Counted from the first letter of the stretch, positions 42,799-53,220 are shown. The stretch: 64,000 bases of DNA from Streptomyces sp. C10-9-1 (GCF_024497955.1 NZ_JANHKP010000004.1:124001-188000), one strand, 5' to 3'. Made by a program: numbers and translations. Notes: generated by a model from the sequence alone, not told the origin.

Positions 42799-44607
42799 GT
42801 GCACGACCGGAACCTCTCCCGACGCACCCTCCTCACCGCTTCCGCCCTCACCGCGTCCGCCCTGGCCGGGGCGCTGCCCGCGGCCGCCTCCTCCCGGCCG
42901 GACCGCCTGCGGCGGATCGTCGCGGGCATGAGCCCGGAGGAGAAGATCGGCCAGCTCTTCGTGATGCGGGTGTACGGCCACTCCGCCACCGACCCCGACC
43001 CGGCCGACGCCGAGGCCAACCTGGCGCGGTTCGGGGTGCGCACCGCGGCGGAGCTGGTCGAGCGCTTCCACCTGGGCGGGATCATCTACTTCGCCTGGGC
43101 GAACAACACCCGTGACCCGTTGCAGATCGCCCGGCTGTCCAACGGCATCCAGCGCGCGGGGCTCGCCGGGCGCAGCCGCCTGCCGCTGCTGATCGCCACC
43201 GACCAGGAGCACGGCATCGTCGCCCGGATCGGCCGCCCGGCCACCCTGCTGCCCGGTGCGATGGCGCTCGGCGCGGGCGGGTCGCGCGGCGACGCACGGC
43301 GGGCGGCGCGGATCGCCGCCGCGGAACTCGCCGCGATGGGGATCAGGCAGAACTACGCCCCGGTCGCCGACGTGAACGTCGACCCGGGCAACCCGGTCAT
43401 CGGCGTGCGGTCCTTCGGCGCGGACCCGCAGGCGGCGGCCCGCATGGTGGCCGCCCAGGTCTCGGGCCACCGGCGGACGGGGGTGGCCGCGACGGCCAAG
43501 CACTTCCCCGGCCACGGGGACACCACCGTCGACAGCCACACCGGCATCCCCGTCATCACCCACACCCGCGAGGAGTGGCAGACCCTCGACGCCCCGCCGT
43601 TCCGGGCGGCGATCGCCGCGGGCATCGACGCCGTGATGACGGCGCACATCCAGTTCCCGGCGCTCGACCCGGGCAACGACCCCGCCACCCTGTCCCACCC
43701 GATCCTCACGGGCATCCTCCGGCAGGAACTGGGCTTCGAGGGCGTGGTGGTGACCGACGCGCTCAACATGCGGGGGGTGCGCGAGCAGTACGGCGACGAC
43801 CGGGTGCCGGTGCTGGCCCTGCTGGCGGGTGCGGACCAGCTGCTCGACCCCCCGGACCCGGCGGTGGCCTGGCAGGGCGTGCGGGACGCCCTGGAGTCGG
43901 GCGAGCTGAGCACGACCCGGATCGACGAATCGGTCCTGCGCATTCTGCGCCTGAAGGAGCGGCTGGGCCTCCTGCGCGACCCGCTCGTCCCCGAGCACGC
44001 GGTGGAGCACCGCGTGGGCACCCGCGCCCACCTGGCGGCCGCCGACCGGATCGCCGAGGGGACCACCACCCTGCTCACCAACACCGGCGGGCTCCTGCCG
44101 CTCGGCCGCCGGCGCACTCCGCGGCTGCTCGTGGTCGGCGCCGACCCGGCCTCCCCCACCGGCACCACCGGCCCGCCCACCGGGGTGCTGGCCGCGGCCT
44201 TCGCCGAGGCCGGATTCGCCGCCACGGCCCTGCCGACCGGCACCTCCCCCACGGCCGAGCGGATCGGGGAGGCCGTGACCGCGGCGGCGGACCGGGACGT
44301 GGTGGTCGTGGGCACCTACAACGTGACGGCCGCGAGCCCGCAGCGCACCCTGGTGTCCCGGCTGGCCGCCACGGGGGTGCCGGTGGTGGCGCTGGCCCTG
44401 CGCAACCCCTACGACATCGCCCATCTGGACGGTGCGACGGCCTCCCTCGCCGCCTACTCCTGGACCGACGTCGAACTGCGCGCCGCGGTACGGGTGATCA
44501 CCGGGGCGGTCCGCCCCCGGGGGCGCCTGCCGGTGCCCGTCCCGCGGGCGGACGACCCCGGCCGGATCCTCTTCCCGACGGGCCACGGACTCTCCTACGG
44601 CCGCTGA
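42799..44607 (+). CDS. nagZ: Exported GH3 beta-N-acetylhexosaminidase-like enzyme
   Basis: Protein of 602 aa, GTG after AAGGAG. The N-terminus MHDRNLSRRTLLTASALTASALAGALPAAA has an SRRTLL twin-arginine motif, so Tat export of a folded enzyme is likely. The GH3 barrel contains the NagZ loop TAKHFPGHGDTTVDSHTGIP (catalytic His-Asp dyad) and the nucleophile strand GVVVTDALNMRGV. A second domain (about 430-602) ends in the C-terminal GH3 sandwich. It should remove GlcNAc from peptidoglycan or chitin fragments outside the membrane, unlike the cytoplasmic proteobacterial NagZ of about 340 aa. Confidence 0.9.
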   Translation: MHDRNLSRRTLLTASALTASALAGALPAAASSRPDRLRRIVAGMSPEEKIGQLFVMRVYGHSATDPDPADAEANLARFGVRTAAELVERFHLGGIIYFAWANNTRDPLQIARLSNGIQRAGLAGRSRLPLLIATDQEHGIVARIGRPATLLPGAMALGAGGSRGDARRAARIAAAELAAMGIRQNYAPVADVNVDPGNPVIGVRSFGADPQAAARMVAAQVSGHRRTGVAATAKHFPGHGDTTVDSHTGIPVITHTREEWQTLDAPPFRAAIAAGIDAVMTAHIQFPALDPGNDPATLSHPILTGILRQELGFEGVVVTDALNMRGVREQYGDDRVPVLALLAGADQLLDPPDPAVAWQGVRDALESGELSTTRIDESVLRILRLKERLGLLRDPLVPEHAVEHRVGTRAHLAAADRIAEGTTTLLTNTGGLLPLGRRRTPRLLVVGADPASPTGTTGPPTGVLAAAFAEAGFAATALPTGTSPTAERIGEAVTAAADRDVVVVGTYNVTAASPQRTLVSRLAATGVPVVALALRNPYDIAHLDGATASLAAYSWTDVELRAAVRVITGAVRPRGRLPVPVPRADDPGRILFPTGHGLSYGR

Positions 44608-44641
44608 GAACGGCCCGGCGTCCGCGCCCGCGAGAGCGCAC

Positions 44642-44675
44642 GGGGCCCCTCCCGCCGTACCGCGGGCGGGGCCCC
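44642..44675. terminator. Bidirectional terminator between nagZ and the S37 peptidase
   Basis: 14-bp arms (44642-44655 and 44662-44675) with one mismatch and a 6-nt loop, midway between two convergent stop codons (44607 and 44694). Confidence 0.7.
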
Positions 44676-44693
44676 GCCGTCGGGGCGACCGGC

Positions 44694-46115
44694 TCAGGGC
44701 CGCAGGGTGCGCGGCTCCTCCCGGTCGAGCAGGGCGTCCGGACGTGCCAGCGGGACGGCCTTAGACGGGTCCTCGCGGACCGCCGCGGGCGCGACGCCCG
44801 CCCACCGCTGGATCGCCGCCGTGGCCTCGGCCCGCTCCCCGGCGGTCAGCCCCGCCACATCGGCCCCGTGGTTGGCACCCGGGGCGGTGTAGACGTAGCT
44901 GTCGCGGGCGCCGCGGCCCAGTCGGAACCGCTCGGCTCCCCAGGGGTCGTTCTCCCCGTAGACGAACATCATCCGGGTGGCCCGGTGGCGCACCCAGCGG
45001 TCCACGTCGCGCATGGCCCGGGGCCGGAAGCGCATGGGGATGTCGCGCGGGACGAAGTTCCTCGGGGGCTGGTAGCCGTAGCGGCTGAGGCCCTTCAGGT
45101 GCGGCTGCGTGATGTCCGGCGATCCGAGCTCGGTGCCCGCCTGGTAGTAGTACGGCGTGTAGGTCGCCAGGTTCTGGTCCGAGAAGGCGGAGAAGCCGGA
45201 GACGGCGTCGATGCTGTCGAAGAGTTCCCGGTCGGAGGCCTCCCGGGCCTCGGGGAGCGCGTCGCAGTCGGACAGCAGGCCGTACTGCCAGAAGGCCCAC
45301 GCGTAGTCCAGCACCACCGCCTCGTAGGCGCGGTCGAGGGAGCCGACGGTCCGGAAGGTGTACCCGCCGTCCCGTGCGTGGTCGCGCAGGATGCGCTGCA
45401 GGGGCTCGCGGCGGACGAGCGCCTCGCGCTGCACCGCGTCGAGCCGCGCGCGGCACTCCGGGGTGCCGACCCGCTCGAAGAAGCGGTCGTAGGCCGAGTC
45501 CTCGTCGTTCACCGCGTCGTTGGGGGCCACATAGGCGACGACGCCGTCCATGTCCCCCGGGTGGAAGCGCTCGTAGTAGGTGGCCGTCATGCCTCCCTTG
45601 GAGCCGCCGGTGGCGATCCACTTCGCGCGGTAGACGCGCTTGAGCGCCGTGAACACCCGGTGCTGGTCGGCGGCCGCCTGCCGGATGTCCAGCAGGGACC
45701 AGTCGGCCGGCCGGGGGCGCGAGGGGGTGAAGAACCGGTACTCCAGGGAGACCTGGTTGCCGTCGACGATGGCGGTCGGCTCGCTGCGCCGCGGCACCGT
45801 GGAGACGTTGTAGCCGGAGGTGTGGAAGACGGTGGGCCGCGAGGTGTCCTTGTGCAGCACGGTGAGGCGCTGCGCGAAGGTGCCCGCCCGCGGGTGCCGG
45901 TGGTCGACCGGCTGCCTGTAGTCGAGGACGAAGAAGCGGTAGCCGGGGTAGGGCTTCTCCTCGATGAGCCTCATCCCCGGGATCGCGAGGATCCGTTCCC
46001 TGATGTCGGAGCCGTCCGGGCCGGCGGCGGTGGCCGCTCCCGCCGTGCCCCCGGCCGCGCCCAGGGTGCCCAGGAGCACCACCAGCGACAGCATCCAACC
46101 GAGCGCCTTGCGCAT
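44694..46115 (-). CDS. Secreted S37-family (PS-10) tripeptidyl aminopeptidase
   Basis: Protein of 473 aa, ATG at 46115. The signal peptide MRKALGWMLSLVVLLGTLGAAGGTAGAA ends near residue 28. An alpha/beta-hydrolase peptidase of the Streptomyces S37 type follows: DYRQPVDHRHPRAGTFAQRLTVLHKD, nucleophile Ser in ATGGSKGGMTATYYERFHP, FVYGENDPWGAERF (Asp) and PGANHGADV (His). It should remove N-terminal tripeptides from extracellular proteins. It converges on nagZ with a shared terminator. Confidence 0.92.
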   Translation of the reverse strand: MRKALGWMLSLVVLLGTLGAAGGTAGAATAAGPDGSDIRERILAIPGMRLIEEKPYPGYRFFVLDYRQPVDHRHPRAGTFAQRLTVLHKDTSRPTVFHTSGYNVSTVPRRSEPTAIVDGNQVSLEYRFFTPSRPRPADWSLLDIRQAAADQHRVFTALKRVYRAKWIATGGSKGGMTATYYERFHPGDMDGVVAYVAPNDAVNDEDSAYDRFFERVGTPECRARLDAVQREALVRREPLQRILRDHARDGGYTFRTVGSLDRAYEAVVLDYAWAFWQYGLLSDCDALPEAREASDRELFDSIDAVSGFSAFSDQNLATYTPYYYQAGTELGSPDITQPHLKGLSRYGYQPPRNFVPRDIPMRFRPRAMRDVDRWVRHRATRMMFVYGENDPWGAERFRLGRGARDSYVYTAPGANHGADVAGLTAGERAEATAAIQRWAGVAPAAVREDPSKAVPLARPDALLDREEPRTLRP

Positions 46116-46316
46116 TCGCCCTCCCCTGCGGACCCCCTGCCGGGATCACGTGGTCGCGGCGAACCTAGCGGCGCCGGGGTCGCCGGACCAGACCGCGCCG
46201 CTCCGCGCGGCGGATCTCGGCCGCGCCGGCCGCCCGCCGCAGGCCGCCCGGGACGGCTGGACGGGGCCCCGGGCGGGCGGCGGGGGGACGCGGTCCGCAA
46301 GGGCGGCGCCGGGCGC

Positions 46317-46775
46317 TCAGCACAGGATCCAGCCGGTCGAGCGGGTGACGCCGGAGACGCTCCCGGTGGCCCGGACGCAGCGCCCGAGGGGGTGGACGGT
46401 GACCGGTCCCGCATGTCGGCCGAAACGGCCCGCGTCGACCACCGCCCGCCCGCCGCGCGTCTGGAGGGAGACGGACATGGCGCGCCGGGGGCCGGGGTTC
46501 CGTGCGACGGTCACGGCGCAGACCTTCCCGCCGCCCCGGTAGACGCGCAGTTCCCCCGTCGGGAAGGAGACCGAGTCGGCCACCCTCCCCGGGCAGGGCG
46601 AGGCGGCGTGTGCCTGCTGGACCCCGGGGCCCGCCACCAGCGCCGCGGACGCCGCCGTGAGGACCGCCAGCCCGCGGGCCAGCGCCCCCGGGGACCGCGA
46701 GCGCCGATGCCCCGGGAGCAGGAGCCGTGTGCGCGGGGCCCCCGCGCCCCCGCGGTCTCCCGTGCCGTCCACCAC
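46317..46775 (-). CDS. Small secreted protein, unknown function
   Basis: Protein of 152 aa from the GTG at 46775, chosen because GGGGGAG sits 6 bp before it. Longer in-frame ATGs at 46940 and 46883 would put the signal sequence implausibly far inside. After a basic n-region the helix ALARGLAVLTAASAALVAG and PGVQQAHA form the signal peptide, cleaved near residue 57. The mature part of about 95 residues has four Cys (SPCPG, KVCAV, GRCVR, WILC), probably in two disulfides, and is beta-rich. No family recognised. A similar four-Cys secreted fold is seen in small actinomycete spore or surface proteins, but this is weak. Confidence 0.65.
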   Translation of the reverse strand: MVDGTGDRGGAGAPRTRLLLPGHRRSRSPGALARGLAVLTAASAALVAGPGVQQAHAASPCPGRVADSVSFPTGELRVYRGGGKVCAVTVARNPGPRRAMSVSLQTRGGRAVVDAGRFGRHAGPVTVHPLGRCVRATGSVSGVTRSTGWILC

Positions 46776-46950
46776 GATCGTCTCCCCCTGGTCCGTCCTC
46801 GCCGCCGGTCGGTCCGCCCGGAGGCGGTCCCGCCCGTCCCGGTCGTCACCCCGGTCCCGGCCGTCACGGCCCCCTTTCCGCATACGACGCAGCGGGAGGC
46901 CGGCCGGTTGCCCGGACGCGGGCGCCAAGGGCGGGAACACCGCCCGCCCG

Positions 46951-49900
46951 TCACACGGTGACGGGCTCGTCCTCCCCTATGCCGGCGAAGGTCCGCCAGA
47001 GGGCGGCGTAGCGGCCCCCGCTCGCCAGCAGTTCGTCGTGGGTGCCGTCCTCGGCGACGCGTCCGCGGTCCATCACCACCACCCGGTCGGCGCGGGCCGC
47101 CGTGGTGAGCCGGTGGGCGACCACCAGTGTGGTGCGCCGTCCGGCGAGCCGGTCCGTGGCCTGGTTCACCTGGGCCTCGGTGGCCAGGTCCAGCGCGGCC
47201 GTCGCCTCGTCCAGCAGCAGCACGTCCGGGTCCACCAGTTCGGCCCGGGCCAGCGCGATCAGCTGGCGCTGCCCCGCGGAGAGGTTGCGTCCGCGCTCGG
47301 ACACCCGGTGGAGGTAGCCGCCGTCCAGGGTGGCGATCATCTCGTGGGCGCCGACCGCCCGGGCGGCCGCCTCCACCTCGGCGTCGCTCGCGCCCGAACG
47401 GCCGTAGGCGATCGCGTCGCGCACCGTCCCGGCGAACAGGTACGCCTCCTGCGGGACCACGCCGAGCCGGTGCCGGTAGGCGGTCAGGTCCAGGTCCCGC
47501 AGGTCCGAACCGTCGGCCGTCACCCGGCCCGAGGTGGGGTCGTAGAACCGGGCGACCAGCTTGACCAGCGTCGACTTGCCCGCGCCGGTCTCGCCGACGA
47601 AGGCCACCGTCTGACCGGCCGGGATGCGCAGGTCGATGCCCGTGAGGGCCCGCTCCCCGCCGTCCCCGGCCCCGTAGGCGAAGGACACGCCCTCGAAGGC
47701 GATGTCGCCGCGCAGGGCGCGCACCTCGCGGGGGTGGTCGGCGGGGGCCGTCGAGGTCGGCTCGCGCAGCAGCTCCTGCACCCGTCCGAGCGACACGGCG
47801 GCCTGCTGGTAGCCGTCGAAGACCTGGGAGAGCTGCTGCACCGGGGCGAAGAACAGCTCGATGTACAGCAGGTAGGCGACGAGCGCGCCGGCGGTCAGGG
47901 TGCCCGCCTCGATGCGGCCCGCGCCGACGATCAGCACCGACGCGGCGGCGACGGAGGAGAGCAGCTGGACGAAGGGGAAGTACACCGAGATGAGCCACTG
48001 CCCGCGGACCCGGGCGCTGCGGTAGTGCTCGCTGCGGGCGGTGAAGCGGGCCAGCCCGTCCGCCTCCCGGCCGAAGGCCTGCACGATGCGCAGCCCGGAC
48101 ACGGACTCCTGGAGGTCGGCGTTGACCACGCTGATGCGCTCGCGGGCCAGCTCGTAGGCCTTCACGCTCTGGCGGCGGAACACGTAGGTGCCGACCACCA
48201 GCACCGGGAGCGTCGCGAAGACGACCAGCGCCAGCTGCACGTCGATCACCAGCAGGGCCACCATGATCCCGAGGAAGGTGACCACCGAGACGAAGGCGGT
48301 GACCAGGCCCGTCTGCAGGAAGGTGGACAGCGCGTCCACGTCGGTGGTCATCCGGGTCATGATCCGGCCGGTGAGCTCGCGCTCGTAGTAGTCCAGCCCC
48401 AGCCGCTGGAGCTGGGAGAAGATCTTCAGCCGCAGGGAGTAGAGGACCCGTTCGCCGGTGCGACCGGTCATCCGGGTCTCGCCGATCTGGGCGGCCCACT
48501 GCACCAGCACCGTCACCAGGCCCAGCAGCGCCGCCGCCCACACGGCCCCGAGCGCCGCCCGCTCCACGCCCTCGTCGATGCCGTGCCGGATCAGCACGGG
48601 CAGCAGCAGGCCCATGCCCGCGTCCACCGCCACCAGGGCCAGGCTCACCAGCAGCGGGGCGCCGAAGCCCCGGAGCAGGGCGCGCAGCCGGCCGCCCTCG
48701 CCCGCCCGGCGCTCGGCCGGTTCGGGGCGGACGGCCCGTGCCTCGTCGATGTCCGGGGTGTCCTCGGCGGCGGGCAGGGCGGCCACCTGCGCCAGGAGCT
48801 CGGGGGTGGCCCCGGGCTCCGTCCCGGCGCCGGCCGCGGCGGCGGGATCCTCCTCGCGGACCCACAGATGCGGGGTGACGCCGCGCTCCGCGTCGAACTC
48901 GGCCTCCAGCTCGGCACGGACCGTGACGTCCTCCTCCGGCTCCGGGCGGCCGCGGTCCGGCGTGTGGCCCGGGGAGACGGCACCCAGCTCGTCGGGGTCG
49001 GTCAGCAGCCTGCGGTAGAGGGGTGAGCGCCGCTCCAGCTCCTCGTGGGTGCCGAGGTCGGCCAGGCGGCCGCGGTCGAGGACGGCGATGCGGTCGGCGA
49101 GGGCGAGCGTGGAGCGGCGGTGGGCTATCAGCAGGGTGGTGCGTCCGGCCATGACCTGCCGCAGCGCCTCGTGGATCTCGTGCTCGACCCGGGCGTCGAC
49201 CGCGGAGGTGGCGTCGTCCAGGAGCAGCAGCCGGGGGTCGGCGAGGATCGCCCGGGCGAGGGCCACGCGCTGGCGCTGGCCGCCGGAGAGGGTCAGTCCG
49301 TGCTCCCCGACCGTGGTGTCGTAGCCCTCCGGGAGTTCGGCGATGAAGCGGTCGGCCTGGGCGGCGCGGGCGGCGGCCTCCACCTCGGCGTCGCTCGCGC
49401 CGGGGCGGCCGTAGGCGATGTTGGCGCGGACGGTGTCGGAGAAGAGGAAGCTGTCCTCGGGGACCAGGCCGATCGCGGCGCGCAGGGAGTCGAAGGTCAG
49501 CTCGCGCACGTCGTGGCCGCCGACCAGGACGGCGCCGTGCGTCGCGTCGTAGAAGCGGGGCAGCAGCAGCGAGAGGGTCGACTTCCCGCTCCCGGAGGCG
49601 CCGACCACGGCGACGGTCTCACCGGGTGCGATCCGCAGCGAGAAGCCGTCGAGCACGGGCGTGCCGTCGGCGTAGGCGAAGCCCACCCCGTCGAACTCGA
49701 CGCTCGCCGGGGCGCCTGCCGGCAGCTCCCTGGTGCCCTCGCGCATCGTCGGCTCGGTGTCGATCAGCTCCAGGACCCGCTCGACGCCGGCGCGCGCCTG
49801 CTGGCCGACGGTGAGCACCACGGCGAGCATCCGCACCGGGCCGACGAGCTGCGCGAGGTAGGTGGAGAAGGCGACGAAGGTGCCGAGCGTGATCTCGCCC

Positions 49901-50718
49901 CGGGTGGCCAGCCAGCCGCCGAGCGCGAGCATGGCGACCTGGCCGAGGGCGGGCACGGCCTGGAGGGCGGGGGTGTACCTCGCGTTCAGCCGGATGGTGC
50001 GCAGGCGGCCCGCGAACAGCTCGCGGCTCGCCTCGCGCAGTTTGCCGGTCTCCTGCTCCTCCTGCCCGAAGCCCTTGACGACGCGGACGCCGCTGACCGC
50101 GCCGTCGACCACCCCGGCGACGGCCGCGGCCTTGTTCTGGGCGTACCAGGTGGCCGGGTGCAGCCGGGTGCGGCTGCGCCGGGCGATCGCCCACAGCGCG
50201 GGGGCCACGGCCACGGCCACCAGGGTCAGCGGCAGCGAGAGCCAGGCCATGATCGCCAGCGAGATGGCGAAGAGGAGGAAGTTGCCGATGGTCATCGGCA
50301 GCATGAAGAGCAGGCCCTGGATCAGCTGGAGGTCGCTGGTGGCCCGCCCGACGACCTGCCCGGTGGACAGCTCGTCCTGCCGCCGCCCGTCGAGCCGGGT
50401 GATCGTCCCGTACATCTCGGTGCGCAGGTCGTGCTGGACGTCGAGGGCGAGGCGGCCGCCGTAGTAGCGGCGGATGTAGGTCAGGACGTAGATCACCACG
50501 GCGGCGGCGACCAGCAGGCCCGTCCACACCGCGAGCGAGCGCGTGCCCCCGCCGATCACGTCGTCGATGACGACCTTGGTGATCAGCGGCACCAGGGCCA
50601 TGACCGCCATGCCGCCGAGCGAGGAGCCCAGCGCGAGCACCACGTTCCGCCGGTAACGCCACGCGTATCCGGCGAGCCGCCGCGCCCACCCCTGGTCCTG
50701 CTCCGACGCCGTCGCCAC
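46951..50718 (-). CDS. Single-chain double ABC exporter (two TMD-NBD halves)
   Basis: Protein of 1255 aa, GTG with GGGGAGG upstream. Each half has about six membrane helices and an ATPase: NBD1 Walker A GASGSGKST (383-391), LSGGQ (477-481), Walker B LLLLDD (497-502), His533; NBD2 GETGAGKST (1042-1050), LSAGQ (1146-1150), LLLLDE (Glu1171), His1202. A 100-residue acidic linker (about 575-675) joins them. NBD1 has Asp502 for the catalytic Glu and Glu421 at the Q-loop, and NBD2 has a variant signature, so one nucleotide site is degenerate, as in heterodimeric exporters (BmrCD, TM287/288 type). Multidrug or lipid export is likely; substrate unknown. Confidence 0.93.
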   Translation of the reverse strand: MATASEQDQGWARRLAGYAWRYRRNVVLALGSSLGGMAVMALVPLITKVVIDDVIGGGTRSLAVWTGLLVAAAVVIYVLTYIRRYYGGRLALDVQHDLRTEMYGTITRLDGRRQDELSTGQVVGRATSDLQLIQGLLFMLPMTIGNFLLFAISLAIMAWLSLPLTLVAVAVAPALWAIARRSRTRLHPATWYAQNKAAAVAGVVDGAVSGVRVVKGFGQEEQETGKLREASRELFAGRLRTIRLNARYTPALQAVPALGQVAMLALGGWLATRGEITLGTFVAFSTYLAQLVGPVRMLAVVLTVGQQARAGVERVLELIDTEPTMREGTRELPAGAPASVEFDGVGFAYADGTPVLDGFSLRIAPGETVAVVGASGSGKSTLSLLLPRFYDATHGAVLVGGHDVRELTFDSLRAAIGLVPEDSFLFSDTVRANIAYGRPGASDAEVEAAARAAQADRFIAELPEGYDTTVGEHGLTLSGGQRQRVALARAILADPRLLLLDDATSAVDARVEHEIHEALRQVMAGRTTLLIAHRRSTLALADRIAVLDRGRLADLGTHEELERRSPLYRRLLTDPDELGAVSPGHTPDRGRPEPEEDVTVRAELEAEFDAERGVTPHLWVREEDPAAAAGAGTEPGATPELLAQVAALPAAEDTPDIDEARAVRPEPAERRAGEGGRLRALLRGFGAPLLVSLALVAVDAGMGLLLPVLIRHGIDEGVERAALGAVWAAALLGLVTVLVQWAAQIGETRMTGRTGERVLYSLRLKIFSQLQRLGLDYYERELTGRIMTRMTTDVDALSTFLQTGLVTAFVSVVTFLGIMVALLVIDVQLALVVFATLPVLVVGTYVFRRQSVKAYELARERISVVNADLQESVSGLRIVQAFGREADGLARFTARSEHYRSARVRGQWLISVYFPFVQLLSSVAAASVLIVGAGRIEAGTLTAGALVAYLLYIELFFAPVQQLSQVFDGYQQAAVSLGRVQELLREPTSTAPADHPREVRALRGDIAFEGVSFAYGAGDGGERALTGIDLRIPAGQTVAFVGETGAGKSTLVKLVARFYDPTSGRVTADGSDLRDLDLTAYRHRLGVVPQEAYLFAGTVRDAIAYGRSGASDAEVEAAARAVGAHEMIATLDGGYLHRVSERGRNLSAGQRQLIALARAELVDPDVLLLDEATAALDLATEAQVNQATDRLAGRRTTLVVAHRLTTAARADRVVVMDRGRVAEDGTHDELLASGGRYAALWRTFAGIGEDEPVTV

Positions 50719-51008
50719 GTGGGCCTCCCCGTCGGTCCCGGACTCCTCCGGGACCGCTCCTCGGTCCTGATCTTCCGGAAGGCTGCAACACCCATGAAAG
50801 CGGATTTCATCCCTCCGCCGTGGATCCCGGTCCTTCGGCCGAGCGCCCTCGGGCGCGGGGAGCAGGACCGGGGACGGGGGCCTCGGGGCCCGGGGGCGGG
50901 GCGGACCGCGGGCGGTCGGGCGCCCCCGGGCCCGGCCGCGGCCGCGATGTCAGTGGGCCCCACCAGACTGGGGGACGTCATCACCGCAGCACGCGACGGG
51001 GGATCACC

Positions 51009-51419
51009 ATGGGCACCTGGGACATCGGGCACTTCGACAACGACACCGCGGCCGACTTCTCGATCCGGCTGGACGGCGCCGCCGGGGAGGAGCGCGCGGG
51101 GGTCCTGTCCGAGGTGCTGCGGAGCACCGCGGACAGCGGGGAGTACCTGGAGGGAGACAACGCCGCCCGGGCGGTCGCCGCGGCGGCGCTCGTCGCCGCG
51201 CAGTGCCCGGGCGGCGTGCCGGTGACCACGGCCTACGGGCCGGACGAGCCGCTGCCGCCGCTGCCGCGGGAGCTGCGCCCCCTCGCCGTGCGCGCCCTGG
51301 ACCGGCTGGTGGGCGGGGATTCGGAGCTGGCGGCGCTGTGGGACGAGGGAGGCGAGGGGGAGGAATGGCGCGAGGGCATAGCCCGGCTCCGCGCGGTGCT
51401 GGTCGCGGCTCGGGGCTGA
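51009..51419 (+). CDS. DUF4259 protein
   Basis: Protein of 136 aa, ATG at 51009. The start MGTWDIGHFDNDTAADF is the DUF4259 hallmark. The rest is helical, ending ALWDEGGEGEEWREGIARLRAVL. It is cytoplasmic, with no membrane span. The family is widespread in actinobacteria and has no assigned function. It is transcribed divergently from the ABC exporter with a 290-bp gap. Confidence 0.88.
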   Translation: MGTWDIGHFDNDTAADFSIRLDGAAGEERAGVLSEVLRSTADSGEYLEGDNAARAVAAAALVAAQCPGGVPVTTAYGPDEPLPPLPRELRPLAVRALDRLVGGDSELAALWDEGGEGEEWREGIARLRAVLVAARG

Positions 51420-51537
51420 CGGGTGGGCGGACGCCCGCGGAGCGCCCGCCCGGGTGACGCCCGCGGCTGCCCCGCGGGGGCGGCGGCCGAGAGCCGCCCC
51501 CGGCCCGGCGCCTGTGGGGGTGGGCCCGGGCCGCCCG

Positions 51538-53220
51538 TCAGAGGTGCGTCGGGGCGAACATCCGCAGGACGGCCGGGAGGACGACCACCGAGGGCCCGGG
51601 CGCGGCGAGCGCCGCGGCGAGGTCCCCGGCCAGCGCCTCCGGGCTCGTGCGCACCGCGGGCACGCCGAAGGACTCGGCCAGGGCGACGAAGTCGGGCCGG
51701 GCCAGTTCGGTGCCCGTCGCCGTTCCGAAGGCGTCCGTCATGTACTCGCGCAGGATGCCGTAGCCGCCGTCGTCCACGATCAGCCAGGTGACGGGGAGGC
51801 CGTACTGGCGGGCCGTGGCCAGTTCCGCCAGCCCGTACATGGCCCCGCCGTCCCCGGAGACGGCGAGCACCGGGCGGGTGGGGTCCGCGGCGGCCGCGCC
51901 GAGGGCGGCCGGGAAGGCGTAGCCCAGACCGCCCGCGCCCTGCGCGGAGTGCATGGTGTTGGGCCGCCGGGCGTCGAAGGCGGACCAGGCCCAGTAGGCG
52001 AGGATCGTCATGTCCCAGAAGCCGGGCGCGTCGTCGGGCAGCGCCTCGCGCACGGCGTCGAGCACCTGCTGCTCCAGGGCGAGGTCCTGCGCGTCGATCC
52101 GGGCGCGCACGGCGTCGAGGAGCGCGCGCACCGAGGCGGCGGCGGCCGGGTCCCGCCGCTCGCCGGCCGTCTCCAGCAGCGCCTGGAGGGCCAGGCGGGC
52201 GTCCGCGTGGATGCCGATGCCCGGGTGGTTGGACTCCAGCTTCCCGAGGTCGGCCTCGATCTGCACCACCCGGCCGCGGGGGGCGAAGGTGTGGTAGTTC
52301 GAGGACAGTTCGCCGAGCCCGGAGCCGACCACGAGCAGGACGTCCGCCGACTCCAGGAAGTCGGTGGTGTGCCGGTCCTCCAGCCAGGACCGCAGCGACA
52401 GGGGGTGGTCCCAGGGGAAGGCCCCCTTGCCGCCGAAGGTGGTCACCACCGGCGCGTCCAGCTTCTCGGCGAGCGCGCGGAGCTTGCCGGAGGCGTCGGA
52501 GCGCACCACCCCGCCGCCCGCGACGATCACGGGGCGCCGTGCGTGCGTCAGCAGGTCGGCGGCGACGGCGGTCAGCTCCGGGCGCGGGGGCAGCGGCCCG
52601 GGCGTGGCGTCGGGGGCGGTGACCTGCGGCAGGATCGTCTCCGCGAGCAGCACGTCCTGGGGGATCTCGACCCACACCGGTCCGTGGGGTGCGCTGAGGG
52701 CCGACTGCCAGGCCGCCGCGATCGCGGACGGGATCTGGGAGGCGGTGCGCACCGTGTGCACGGACTTGACGATCTCGCGGAACGACGCCTGCTGGTCGCG
52801 GAGTTCGTGCAGGTAGCCGTGGCGGCCTCCGCCGAGTCCGGCCACCGGCACCTGGCTGCCGACGGCCAGCACGGGCGCGGAGGCGGCCGCCGCCTCCTGC
52901 AGCGCGGCCAGCGACATCAGGGCACCGGGCCCGGTGGAGAGCAGCAGCGGGGCCGCCTCGCCGGTGATCCGGCCGTAGGCGTCGGCGGCGAAGCCCGCGC
53001 TGCTCTCGGTGCGCAGGCCCACGTAGCGCAGCGAGGAGCGGCGCAGGGCGTCGAACATCCCCAGCGCGTGCTGGCCGGGGAGCCCGAAGACCGTGGTGGC
53101 CCCGAGCCCCGCCAGGGTCTCGACCACGAGGTCCCCGCCGATCCGGCCCGGCGGCGGCGCGAGGGCCGCCGCCGTCTGCACCGGGGTGGGGCGCAGGACC
53201 GGGTCGTGGTCGTGCGTCAC
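51538..53220 (-). CDS. Thiamine-diphosphate-dependent decarboxylase/synthase
   Basis: Protein of 560 aa; GTG at 53220 overlaps the agmatinase-family gene by GTGA, and the longer open frame is a shadow. Three-domain TPP fold: catalytic Glu in [33 protein letters not shown], central FAD/NAD-like domain [15 protein letters not shown], and the TPP motif [32 protein letters not shown] (DD where NN is usual). Candidates are acetolactate synthase-like, 2-ketoarginine decarboxylase (AruI, similar length, GYLHELRDQ region) or carboxyethylarginine synthase. Coupling to a ureohydrolase favours arginine or guanidino metabolism; this is inference. Confidence 0.82.
   Translation of the reverse strand: MTHDHDPVLRPTPVQTAAALAPPPGRIGGDLVVETLAGLGATTVFGLPGQHALGMFDALRRSSLRYVGLRTESSAGFAADAYGRITGEAAPLLLSTGPGALMSLAALQEAAAASAPVLAVGSQVPVAGLGGGRHGYLHELRDQQASFREIVKSVHTVRTASQIPSAIAAAWQSALSAPHGPVWVEIPQDVLLAETILPQVTAPDATPGPLPPRPELTAVAADLLTHARRPVIVAGGGVVRSDASGKLRALAEKLDAPVVTTFGGKGAFPWDHPLSLRSWLEDRHTTDFLESADVLLVVGSGLGELSSNYHTFAPRGRVVQIEADLGKLESNHPGIGIHADARLALQALLETAGERRDPAAAASVRALLDAVRARIDAQDLALEQQVLDAVREALPDDAPGFWDMTILAYWAWSAFDARRPNTMHSAQGAGGLGYAFPAALGAAAADPTRPVLAVSGDGGAMYGLAELATARQYGLPVTWLIVDDGGYGILREYMTDAFGTATGTELARPDFVALAESFGVPAVRTSPEALAGDLAAALAAPGPSVVVLPAVLRMFAPTHL

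Noticed and set aside
43575..46961. 1128-codon plus-strand frame across nagZ and the S37 peptidase
   Set aside because: Low-complexity Arg/Gly/Ala translation overlapping two real genes on different strands.
53217..53220. Clavulanic acid-type gene set (CeaS and PAH)
   Set aside because: The pair resembles it, but beta-lactam synthetase, clavaminate synthase and later genes are absent.
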